Shown piece after piece: positions 7,905 through 15,280 of a stretch of DNA of 64,000 bases. The translations under genes were made by a program, and so were the position numbers. Every line of letters begins with the position of its first letter. The stretch's first letter is position 1. The DNA is from Pseudomonas mandelii (GTDB taxonomy: Bacteria; Pseudomonadota; Gammaproteobacteria; Pseudomonadales; Pseudomonadaceae): positions 124,001 to 188,000 of the forward strand of contig NZ_RCZA01000010.1 in NCBI RefSeq assembly GCF_006438925.1, written 5' to 3'. The notes under the pieces are model-generated. The model saw only the letters and a program-made list of their open reading frames with translations, searched no databases and was not told the DNA's origin.

Positions 7905-9587
7905 CTAGAGGTACTTATCCGTAACCGCGCCTTCCGAGGCACTGGACACGGTCTTCGCGTACTTGGCCAACACACCGCGTTTGTACTTGGATTCCGGGCG
8001 CACCCAGCGGGTCTTGCGCTCGGCCAGTTCGGCGTCGGAGACATCGACCGTAATCTGCCGTGTTTCGGCGTCGATGGTGATCTTGTCGCCGTCTTCAATC
8101 AGCGCGATCGGCCCGCCATCAAAGGCTTCGGGCGTGATATGGCCCACCACAAATCCATGTGAACCGCCGGAGAAGCGGCCATCGGTGATAAGCGCAACGT
8201 CCTTGCCCAACCCTTTGCCCATGACCGCCGAAGTCGGCGAGAGCATTTCGCGCATGCCCGGGCCGCCCTTGGGGCCTTCGTAGCGAATCACGATCACATC
8301 GCCGGCTTTGACTTCGCCATTGAGGATGCCGGCCAGCGCGCCTTCCTCGCCGTGATACACACGAGCCGTGCCTTCAAAGCGCAAGCCTTCCTTGCCGGTG
8401 ATCTTGGCCACAGCGCCGGTGGGCGAAAGGTTGCCGCGCAGCACCACTAAATGGGAGTCCTTTTTGATCGGTTGGTCGAAAGGCAGGATCACGTCCTGGC
8501 CTTCGGGGTAGTCGGGCACGTTTTCCAGGTTTTCGGCCAGGGTTTTGCCGGTGACCGTCAGCGCATCGCCATGCAGCATGCCGGCGGCGAGCATGCGCTT
8601 CATCAGCGGCTGGATGCCGCCGATGGCCACCAGTTCGCTCATCATGTATTGGCCGCTGGGGCGCAGGTCGGCCACCACCGGGGACACCTTGCCCAACTCG
8701 ACGAAATCATCCAGCGTCAGCTCGACATCCACGGCATGCGCCATGGCCAGAAGGTGCAGCACGGCATTGGTCGAGCCGGCGAGGGCGATCACCACCCGAA
8801 TCGCATTTTCAAAGGCCTTGCGGGTCATGATGTCGCGCGGTTTGATGTCTCGTTTGAGCAGCTCCATGACCTGCTGGCCGGCGCGGAAACTGTCCGAAGC
8901 CTTGTCGCTGCCGACGGCCTCCTGAGAGCTGGAACCGGGCAGGCTCATGCCCAACGCCTCAATGGCGGAAGCCATGGTGTTGGCCGTGTACATGCCGCCG
9001 CAGGAGCCGGGGCCTGGAATCGCCACTTCCTCGATTTGCTTGACTTGAATCTCGCTGATGTCACCCCGTGCGTGCTGACCCACGGCCTCGAATACGGAGA
9101 TGATATCGGTGTGGCCGGCGCCCGGCCGGATGGTGCCGCCATAGACGAAGATGGAAGGGCGATTCAGTCGCGCCATGCCGATCAGGCAGCCCGGCATGTT
9201 CTTGTCACAACCGCCCACAGTCACCAGACCGTCAAAGCCTTCGCAGCCGGCCACCACTTCAATCGAATCGGCGATCACTTCCCGTGATACCAGCGAATAC
9301 TTCATGCCTTCGGTGCCGTTGGCGATGCCGTCGGAAATGGTGATCGTGTTGAAAATGACACCCTTGGCACCGGCGGCATTCGCGCCTTTTTCGGCTTCAA
9401 TGGCCAGCTTGTCGATGTGCATGTTGCAGGGCGTGACCATCGCCCACGTGGAGGCGATACCGATCTGCGGTTTTTTGAAGTCTTCGTCCGTAAAACCCAC
9501 GGCCCGCAGCATCGCGCGGCCGGGCGTGCGCTCCACGCCGTCGACCACTTGGGAGGAATATTTGCGCAAATCGTCTTTGTCGCTCAT
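7905..9587 (-). CDS. ilvD: Dihydroxy-acid dehydratase
   Basis: A 560-residue IlvD/Edd-family enzyme. It dehydrates 2,3-dihydroxy-isovalerate and 2,3-dihydroxy-3-methylvalerate to the 2-oxo acids in valine, leucine and isoleucine synthesis. Cluster-binding cysteines are visible in TPCNMH, GGCDKNMPGC and GSCGGMYTANTM. The length of about 560, rather than the 610-620 of the E. coli form, matches the plant/mycobacterial type that usually carries a [2Fe-2S] cluster. Pseudomonas often has both types, so this may be a second copy. AGGAG lies 6 bases before the ATG; the gene stands alone. Confidence 0.93.
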   Translation of the reverse strand: MSDKDDLRKYSSQVVDGVERTPGRAMLRAVGFTDEDFKKPQIGIASTWAMVTPCNMHIDKLAIEAEKGANAAGAKGVIFNTITISDGIANGTEGMKYSLVSREVIADSIEVVAGCEGFDGLVTVGGCDKNMPGCLIGMARLNRPSIFVYGGTIRPGAGHTDIISVFEAVGQHARGDISEIQVKQIEEVAIPGPGSCGGMYTANTMASAIEALGMSLPGSSSQEAVGSDKASDSFRAGQQVMELLKRDIKPRDIMTRKAFENAIRVVIALAGSTNAVLHLLAMAHAVDVELTLDDFVELGKVSPVVADLRPSGQYMMSELVAIGGIQPLMKRMLAAGMLHGDALTVTGKTLAENLENVPDYPEGQDVILPFDQPIKKDSHLVVLRGNLSPTGAVAKITGKEGLRFEGTARVYHGEEGALAGILNGEVKAGDVIVIRYEGPKGGPGMREMLSPTSAVMGKGLGKDVALITDGRFSGGSHGFVVGHITPEAFDGGPIALIEDGDKITIDAETRQITVDVSDAELAERKTRWVRPESKYKRGVLAKYAKTVSSASEGAVTDKYL

Positions 9588-9975
9588 GACTGCTCCTCAC
9601 AGGTTCATCTAGAAAATCACGATGAGTATAGTGGGCTCAGCACCCGTGCCCGGACTATCAAGTCGGGAACAGACGCGCGGGTTTGCCGTGTCGTGATATT
9701 CTTCGCCCCAACTTGCTTTGACCTATTCAGTTTGCGCGTTCTCGAGACGCGCCAACAGAATCACTGTCGCTCAAGTAGCTGAAGCCAATAAAGATAAAAA
9801 GTCAGTTCAGTAGGGACATATAAACTGAGGTCGATGGAGACACGTCGGCCTTGTGTGCCCACCCTCCAATCCTGATCAGTGCGCAACCCACAGCATGCTG
9901 CCTGCATGCCGTGAACCAGGGGGCCTCATGCATGAGGATGGAAGGGCGGATGGCGTTTTATCAAAGGTGCTACAG
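9588..9975. other. Divergent intergenic region, ilvD / mqo
   Basis: A 388-base region that must hold the promoters of the divergently read ilvD and mqo genes. In-frame start codons exist upstream of the mqo ATG (for example at 9853), but the residues they would add have no signal-peptide or family character. I see no repeat, RNA motif or gene here. Confidence 0.5.
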
Positions 9976-11622
9976 ATGTTTAAGAAAATGAACACGGCCC
10001 TGCTGGGGCTGGCTTTGTCGATGGGGATCACGTCCGTTCACGCGGAAGAGGCAAAGAAAGTCGATGTGCTGCTCATTGGCGGCGGCATCATGAGCGCGAC
10101 CCTCGGTGTTTGGCTCAATGAGCTGGAACCTGGCACTTCGATGGAAATGATCGAGCGCCTCGATGGCGTCGCCCTGGAAAGCTCCAATGGCTGGAACAAC
10201 GCCGGTACCGGTCACTCCGCCCTGGCCGAGTTGAACTACACCCCGGAAGACGATAAAGGCAACGTTCAGATCCCGAAAGCCGTTGAAATCAACGAAGCCT
10301 TCCAGATCTCCCGTCAATTCTGGGCCTGGCAGGTTCAGCAAGGCGTGCTGAAGAACCCGCGTTCGTTCATCAACTCCACGCCGCACATGAGCTTTGTGTG
10401 GGGCGATGACAACATCAAGTTCCTGAAAAAGCGCTACGAAGCCCTGCAAGCGAGCCCGCTGTTCGCCGGCATGCAGTACTCCGAAGACCCGGCTGTGATC
10501 AAGAAGTGGGTTCCGCTGATGATGGAAGGGCGTGACCCGAACCAGAAAGTCGCGGCCACCTGGACCCCGATTGGCACCGACGTCAACTTTGGCGAGATCA
10601 CCCGCCAGTTCGTCGCGCACCTGCAAACCACGCCGAAGTTCGACCTGAAACTGTCTAGCGAAGTGCAAGACATCACCAAGAACGAAGACGGCAGCTGGCG
10701 CGTCAGCTACAAAAACCTGAAAGACGGCACCAAAACCGAAACCGACGCCAAGTTTGTGTTCATCGGCGCGGGCGGCGGTGCACTGCACCTGCTGCAGAAG
10801 TCCGGCATTCCTGAAGCCAAGGAATACGCAGGCTTCCCGGTAGGCGGCTCGTTCCTCGTGACCGAAAACCCGACCATCGCCGAGCAACACCTGGCCAAGG
10901 CCTACGGCAAAGCCTCCGTTGGCGCACCGCCAATGTCGGTTCCGCACCTGGACACCCGCGTTCTGGACGGCAAGCGCGTCATCCTGTTTGGCCCATTCGC
11001 GACCTTCAGCACCAAGTTCCTGAAAGAAGGCTCGTACCTGGATCTGTTGACCACTACTACCACGCACAACGTGTGGCCAATGACCAAAGTCGGCATCAAG
11101 GAATACCCGCTGGTCGAGTACCTTGCTGGCCAACTGATGCTGTCTGACGAAGACCGCCTCAACGCCCTGAAAGAATACTTCCCGAACGCCAAAGCCGAAG
11201 ACTGGCGCCTGTGGCAAGCCGGCCAACGCGTGCAAATCATCAAGCGTGATGAAGCCGCGGGTGGCGTGCTGAAGTTGGGTACCGAGATTGTTGCCTCGCA
11301 AGACGGCACCATCGCTGGTCTGCTGGGCGCATCGCCGGGCGCTTCGACGGCGGCACCGATCATGCTGACCGTGCTGCAGAAGGTGTTCAAGGACAAGGTT
11401 GCTTCCCCAGCCTGGCAGGAAAAGCTGCACCAGATCGTGCCGAGCTATGGCACTCAGTTGAATGGCAGCCCTGAGAAAGTGGCTGAAGAGTGGGCTTACA
11501 CCGCCAAGGTGTTGCAGCTGACTCCGCCGCCGGCGATTGGTCAGGTGGTGGCTCCGGCTGCTGCTCCGGCTGCGCCGGCCAAGGCTCCGAAGGCTAATGC
11601 TGCGACTGATATGGCTCTGTAA
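9976..11622 (+). CDS. mqo: Malate:quinone oxidoreductase
   Basis: A 548-residue FAD enzyme that oxidises malate to oxaloacetate and passes electrons to quinone in the TCA cycle. It starts with a signal-like hydrophobic segment (NTALLGLALSMGITSVHA), followed directly by the FAD-binding VDVLLIGGGIMSATLG. Further family blocks include GWNNAGTGHSAL and the C-terminal GASPGASTA region. The tail is Ala/Pro/Lys rich (about 30 residues), a variable extension. The ATG at 9976 is chosen because AAGGTG precedes it by about 7 bases. A strong terminator follows the stop. Confidence 0.94.
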   Translation: MFKKMNTALLGLALSMGITSVHAEEAKKVDVLLIGGGIMSATLGVWLNELEPGTSMEMIERLDGVALESSNGWNNAGTGHSALAELNYTPEDDKGNVQIPKAVEINEAFQISRQFWAWQVQQGVLKNPRSFINSTPHMSFVWGDDNIKFLKKRYEALQASPLFAGMQYSEDPAVIKKWVPLMMEGRDPNQKVAATWTPIGTDVNFGEITRQFVAHLQTTPKFDLKLSSEVQDITKNEDGSWRVSYKNLKDGTKTETDAKFVFIGAGGGALHLLQKSGIPEAKEYAGFPVGGSFLVTENPTIAEQHLAKAYGKASVGAPPMSVPHLDTRVLDGKRVILFGPFATFSTKFLKEGSYLDLLTTTTTHNVWPMTKVGIKEYPLVEYLAGQLMLSDEDRLNALKEYFPNAKAEDWRLWQAGQRVQIIKRDEAAGGVLKLGTEIVASQDGTIAGLLGASPGASTAAPIMLTVLQKVFKDKVASPAWQEKLHQIVPSYGTQLNGSPEKVAEEWAYTAKVLQLTPPPAIGQVVAPAAAPAAPAKAPKANAATDMAL

Positions 11623-11637
11623 CTAGAGGCCAAATCA

Positions 11638-11676
11638 AAAGCCCACTGAACCGGTGACGGTCAGTGGGCTTTTTTG
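11638..11676 (+). terminator. Strong intrinsic terminator after mqo
   Basis: AAGCCCACTGA (11639-11649) pairs perfectly with TCAGTGGGCTT (11661-11671) and is followed by a T run. An A run on the left makes it usable in both directions, so it may also end the small gene read from the right. A decayed copy lies at 12153-12196. Confidence 0.9.
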
Positions 11677-11741
11677 TGTCTGGGATTCAGTTCCTGCAGG
11701 TTACTCAACACTAAGGCGGAAGCGGGCGGACCGCTCACTCA

Positions 11742-12020
11742 TTACTGCGTAGGTTTTTTCTCAACGTCCTTCGAACCGCTAGAGGTGGCCGCATCTTTGT
11801 CCGTCTCTTCCGACTCCGCACCAGAGTTTGAACCCGCAGCTTCCTCGCCTTTTTTGTCGGCCTTGTCCTCCTTGGATTCAGAGCTCTGAGCCTGATTGAT
11901 TCCGGGAAGCGCGGCAGGTGGCACAGCAGATTCTCCAGTCGCCTTTTCGGCAGCCAGTGCGAAAAGCGAGCAGGCGAACAGGCCCGCGATCGTGAGAGCA
12001 GCAATTGTCCTGTTCATCAT
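11742..12020 (-). CDS. Small acidic exported protein
   Basis: A 92-residue protein with a Sec signal peptide (TIAALTIAGLFACSLFALAA, cleavage near ALA/AEK). The remainder is low-complexity, rich in Glu, Lys, Ser, Asp and Ala, and probably disordered. No family was recognised. Start codons at 12020 and 12017 are both possible (ATGATG); AGG lies 8-11 bases upstream. It stands alone, bounded by the two copies of a terminator-like repeat. Confidence 0.6.
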   Translation of the reverse strand: MMNRTIAALTIAGLFACSLFALAAEKATGESAVPPAALPGINQAQSSESKEDKADKKGEEAAGSNSGAESEETDKDAATSSGSKDVEKKPTQ

Positions 12021-12152
12021 TTAGGCCTGCCATGTGAGGGGGTGTACAGCGTTGGAGAAACCGGGAAGGGGAAGGTGCCGGGAAGCTGACAAACGGCAGG
12101 GGAGCGAGGTTACGGCTGCTGATGAAATGTCTTTGTAAGTAAGCGTAATCGC

Positions 12153-12230
12153 AAAGCCCACTGAACCGGTGACGGTCCGTTGGCTTTTTTGTGTCTGGAA
12201 TTCGATCTTGCAGATTACGAATTGCTAAGA
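12153..12230. repeat. Decayed second copy of the mqo terminator region
   Basis: Bases 12153-12176 are identical to 11638-11661, the T run and GTGTCTGG that follow are also shared, and similarity fades by about 12230. Three changes (TCCGTTGGC instead of TCAGTGGGC) weaken the stem. The two copies bracket the 92-residue gene as direct repeats about 515 bases apart. Confidence 0.8.
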
Positions 12231-12241
12231 CTGACGAGTTT

Positions 12242-12266
12242 TTTGTGGCGAGGGGGCTTGCCCTAG
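12242..12266. repeat. REP remnant
   Basis: TGTGGCGAGGGGGCTTGCCC resembles the core of a REP element common in fluorescent pseudomonads, but the outer part and any partner are missing. It lies just after the stop of the 207-residue gene. Confidence 0.45.
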
Positions 12267-12278
12267 AAAGGTGAACGA

Positions 12279-12902
12279 TCATTCAATGTCGTACATCAAT
12301 TCCAAGCTTTTTATCCATTCATTCGGCGCATTGTATCTTGCGTAATAAATCTCCCTTTCTGCTCCGCTTAAATCAGTAAAAAACGGCGAGAAGTAGCTGT
12401 CGTTATAGTAGCCCTGAGCGCCTTGCATATTTCCTCCCCACCACAAAGGGTTGTACCCCTCAAACGCTATCCAGGGTGGCGGAACGGCCAATTTCTCAAG
12501 CTGAATGATGTTTAGAAATTCGGCGCTGTTCGTAACCATCCGCATCGTTGTGGCGTTAAATTCTCCGTCGGATCTGAAATAGATCAGGTGGTTGTATTCT
12601 CGGATGTCTGAATAACGCTTTACGGGAAGGTCGTTGAATAGTTTTTCAGTCTTGAACCTGAAATTCGATTCGACAAGTGCCGAAAACTTATGAACGTCTT
12701 CATTGCCGATTAAGAAAGCAGAGTAATAGGCCGAGATACCGATATCGTCCAAAGATACCACTTGCGGATAGTCGGTCAGAGACCGAGGGAGACGTGATAG
12801 AGGCTCAGCAAAAACCGACTTCAACTCTGGTATGGAGTAGCCGGCAACTTGCTCCTCCTGGCCACGTCTTACGAAAGATTTTATCCGACTGAAAATACTC
12901 AT
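12279..12902 (-). CDS. Unrecognised 207-residue protein
   Basis: A protein rich in aromatic residues, with no signal peptide or membrane helix and no family I recognise. It begins MSIFSRIKSFVRRGQEE and has a Trp/Tyr/Phe-rich C-terminal third (WWGGNMQGAQGYYNDSYFSP). The base composition is visibly lower in GC than the neighbours, which suggests recent gain. It lies 117 bases after the DapF-like gene on the same strand. Lone proteins of this kind are sometimes immunity or effector-associated proteins, but nothing here proves that. Confidence 0.6.
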   Translation of the reverse strand: MSIFSRIKSFVRRGQEEQVAGYSIPELKSVFAEPLSRLPRSLTDYPQVVSLDDIGISAYYSAFLIGNEDVHKFSALVESNFRFKTEKLFNDLPVKRYSDIREYNHLIYFRSDGEFNATTMRMVTNSAEFLNIIQLEKLAVPPPWIAFEGYNPLWWGGNMQGAQGYYNDSYFSPFFTDLSGAEREIYYARYNAPNEWIKSLELMYDIE

Positions 12903-13018
12903 TCCCTATCCTCGATCCATTTTCAAGCGTTGACAGATAGGCGTGCTGCTCGACTATCCAAGCATCCGGGTAGGGTTCCGAGTCCTCTGGACCGCCTCTG
13001 TTTATCACGATATAGCAG

Positions 13019-13837
13019 CTATAAAGCTTGCAATAAACTATCCGTGATCATTCCCGAAAAAGTCGTCTCTACCGGTCCAATGAGAAAGACCGGTCCCACG
13101 CCATCCCATTGAACCGTTACGGTTCCGCCATCACATTCAACCTCAACGGAGTTGTCTAACAAACCACGACGAATTCCGTTAACAGCGGCGCCACAAGAGC
13201 AGGAACCTGAACCGAGCGGAATACCACCCCAGCGCTCCCAGATGCGCAACCGAATGCGCTTTCGGTTAATGATCTGGACGAAATGCACGTTGGTCCTGAG
13301 GGGAAACAGGGAGTTGTTTTCAATTGTCGGTCCAATTGCCGCTATATCAATGGCTGTTAGATCATCCACAAAATAGGTGCAGTGCGGATTTCCCATGCTG
13401 CAAGCTGTTGGGTCTCCAGCAAGTGGCAAATCAGCAGTGTCCAGTTCCAGCGACAGAGGAATTTCCGACCAACCGAAAAGCGGCTCCCCCATGTTGACGG
13501 AAATTGCGCCGGTTGAAGTTCGTTCGCAAGTGAGTAGACCACGCTTGGTTCGGAGCGCTATCGAAGAAGTATTTGATTCGAGCATCAACATATCCGCGGC
13601 ACCCCGCGTTGCACTGCCACACACATCCAGCGTGGAGCCATCTGCGTTCCAAAACATCAAACGCGCATCTGCATCATCGCAATCGAGCACTACCGCGAGT
13701 TGATTGAATCCGATTCCTCGGGTCCGATCACCCATTCGCCGAGCCAGGGTACTTGTCATTGGATTGACCGCGTTTCGCGAGTCCACAATAACGAAGTCAT
13801 CGCCATTGGCGTGCATTTTATGAAAACTCAGCGGCAT
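13019..13837 (-). CDS. Diaminopimelate epimerase-like racemase, divergent
   Basis: A 272-residue member of the DapF fold family, cofactor-independent racemases that use two cysteines. Family landmarks: MHANGDDF (residues 8-15, usually GNDF), DRTRGIGFNQ, FWNADGS, catalytic Cys73 in DVCGSATRG (usually CGNGAR-C), MGNPHC, RTNVHF, and Cys213 in GSGSCSCGAA (usually GTGACA). Both cysteines and the ER pair at 201-202 survive, but the GAGET segment has become WGGIP. The enzyme is probably active on another amino acid rather than diaminopimelate. The ATG at 13837 has AGGG about 8 bases upstream. Composition is lower in GC than the surroundings. Confidence 0.75.
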   Translation of the reverse strand: MPLSFHKMHANGDDFVIVDSRNAVNPMTSTLARRMGDRTRGIGFNQLAVVLDCDDADARLMFWNADGSTLDVCGSATRGAADMLMLESNTSSIALRTKRGLLTCERTSTGAISVNMGEPLFGWSEIPLSLELDTADLPLAGDPTACSMGNPHCTYFVDDLTAIDIAAIGPTIENNSLFPLRTNVHFVQIINRKRIRLRIWERWGGIPLGSGSCSCGAAVNGIRRGLLDNSVEVECDGGTVTVQWDGVGPVFLIGPVETTFSGMITDSLLQAL

Positions 13838-14013
13838 AAATAGACCCTGGCGGAATTGATATTTAAAGGCGATCCAGCCCCAATTTGGCATTCTGATCCG
13901 TATTTTTCTGCGCCATCTGCATCTGTAACGCACACAGCCGCCGGCTCACAATAACGGCACGCTCCGCAGTCGCGGAAACCGCTGCACCGCAAACTCATAA
14001 TGTAGGAGGCCCA

Positions 14014-14097
14014 ATGGGCAAGATGGCGATTTTCCTGGGTGGATTTCTGGTGTTGACCATTTTGATTGGTGCCCTGGCCACGATCTCTCCCACTTAA
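14014..14097 (+). CDS. 27-residue membrane peptide
   Basis: ATG at 14014 to TAA at 14095-14097 encodes MGKMAIFLGGFLVLTILIGA plus LATISPT. It is a single hydrophobic helix with a short positively charged N-terminus. A full AGGAGG ribosome site (14004-14009) lies 4 bases upstream, which is strong evidence of translation. It lies between the convergent DapF-like and AbrB genes on the opposite strand. Function unknown; such small membrane proteins often modulate transporters or respiratory complexes. Confidence 0.65.
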   Translation: MGKMAIFLGGFLVLTILIGALATISPT

Positions 14098-14109
14098 TCC
14101 TTCCTGCGA

Positions 14110-15129
14110 TCAGACATCCTCCCGCCATCGCCGCGCCTGAACGACCAACGCCGGCGCAAAGTGCAGCACGACCATTCGCACCAGGTGATGGGTCAGGATG
14201 AACACCACGTTCAGCCCGCCACTGAAGGCGACGAGGGCGATGGTTTCGATGGCGCCAGGCATGTACGCCAGCCACAACGACAAGGGGTCGCTGCCCAGAA
14301 CCCGTCCGGCCACGCCGGCAAACGCCGCTGCGATCAGTAACATCAGGGCGACGGCCATCAGTCCGGCCCGTCCGTGGCGGATAAGGTCTGCGAGGCTGAT
14401 GTCTTTGAACTTCGAGCCAATCAGCACGCCGAGGAGGACCACGGCGGTGTTGACAGTCCATGACGGCAGGTGGAAGGCCTGGAGATAGCCCAGCTTGAGG
14501 TAGACGCCGGTGACGACGATCGCGGTGAGCATGAACGGTGCTGGAACGCCGACACGCAACAGCAAGCGGCCGAGCAGCAGGCACAAGGCGATCAGCAACA
14601 GCAGGGTCAGCGCGGTACTCGTAAGCAGCGGGCTGCTCTCGGCAAGTGCCACGTCGGTCTGTCCGGGAATGCAAAAACTCACCAGCACGGTGATCGATAA
14701 CAGTCGCACCAAGTGCACGACGATCACCTTGCTGGAAGCGCGCTCGGACTCGAGCAAATCGAACACGGCGGCGAGTGCGCCCGGATACACGGCTAACAGG
14801 GAGTCCTTCGGGTTCCATCCCGAGACTCTGAGCAGCCACAAACCGGCCACGGCGCTCTGGACCGTCAGGCCCAGCAGCATGAAGCCCAGGCTCGGCAACA
14901 TGGCGGCCGCCGTTTGGCTATTCCACGACGTGAACATCAGACCGGTCGCGATCCCCAATACGATTTGCACGTAGCCAAGGCTGAAGGGCAGCGTGGGGGA
15001 AAAACGCAAGTTGCTGGCGATCAACGCGGTGGCGAGTATCGAGCCGAGCAACAGGCCATGGGGGATACCAGCGTATTGCAGCGCGGTGCCGACGCCGGTG
15101 GCGATCAGCAAACACAGTAGGGTTTTCAT
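14110..15129 (-). CDS. AbrB-family membrane protein
   Basis: A 339-residue polytopic membrane protein of the AbrB / putative ammonia monooxygenase-regulator family, with two repeated halves of about five helices. Each half has the family GALAAVFDL- or GAIETIALV-type re-entrant motif (YPGALAAV near 120 and MPGAIETIAL near 285). The biochemical role of this family is not settled; transport is likely. The start at 15129 gives MKTLLCLLIATGVGTALQYAG, a natural membrane start. The gene stands alone between katG and the small peptide. Confidence 0.8.
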   Translation of the reverse strand: MKTLLCLLIATGVGTALQYAGIPHGLLLGSILATALIASNLRFSPTLPFSLGYVQIVLGIATGLMFTSWNSQTAAAMLPSLGFMLLGLTVQSAVAGLWLLRVSGWNPKDSLLAVYPGALAAVFDLLESERASSKVIVVHLVRLLSITVLVSFCIPGQTDVALAESSPLLTSTALTLLLLIALCLLLGRLLLRVGVPAPFMLTAIVVTGVYLKLGYLQAFHLPSWTVNTAVVLLGVLIGSKFKDISLADLIRHGRAGLMAVALMLLIAAAFAGVAGRVLGSDPLSLWLAYMPGAIETIALVAFSGGLNVVFILTHHLVRMVVLHFAPALVVQARRWREDV

Positions 15130-15280
15130 GGTTTGATGAGTCTTCCTTGATTCATGTTGAACCCAACGCTTGCATCCGGGCCACGCACGTTTTCCCATCT
15201 AACGGCGTGAAGCGTCAAGTGACAAAAAGCACAACGCCTCCACAGTGGGAGGCGTTGCAGTTTCAGCAATACCGCTCGTG

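Noticed and set aside
9970..11430. Open antisense frame of 486 codons across mqo
   Set aside because: Long antisense frames are expected in high-GC genes; the mqo frame on the plus strand is certain and the antisense product has no family character.
12805..13008. GTG-started frame of 67 codons between the DapF-like and 207-residue genes, minus strand
   Set aside because: The first 40 residues look faintly protein-like, but it overlaps the next gene out of frame, has no ribosome site, and no family could be recognised; it could be a gene remnant.
13946..14839. Open frame of 297 codons on the minus strand overlapping the AbrB gene
   Set aside because: It is an Arg-rich out-of-frame shadow of the membrane-protein gene; the AbrB frame has clear helices and family motifs.
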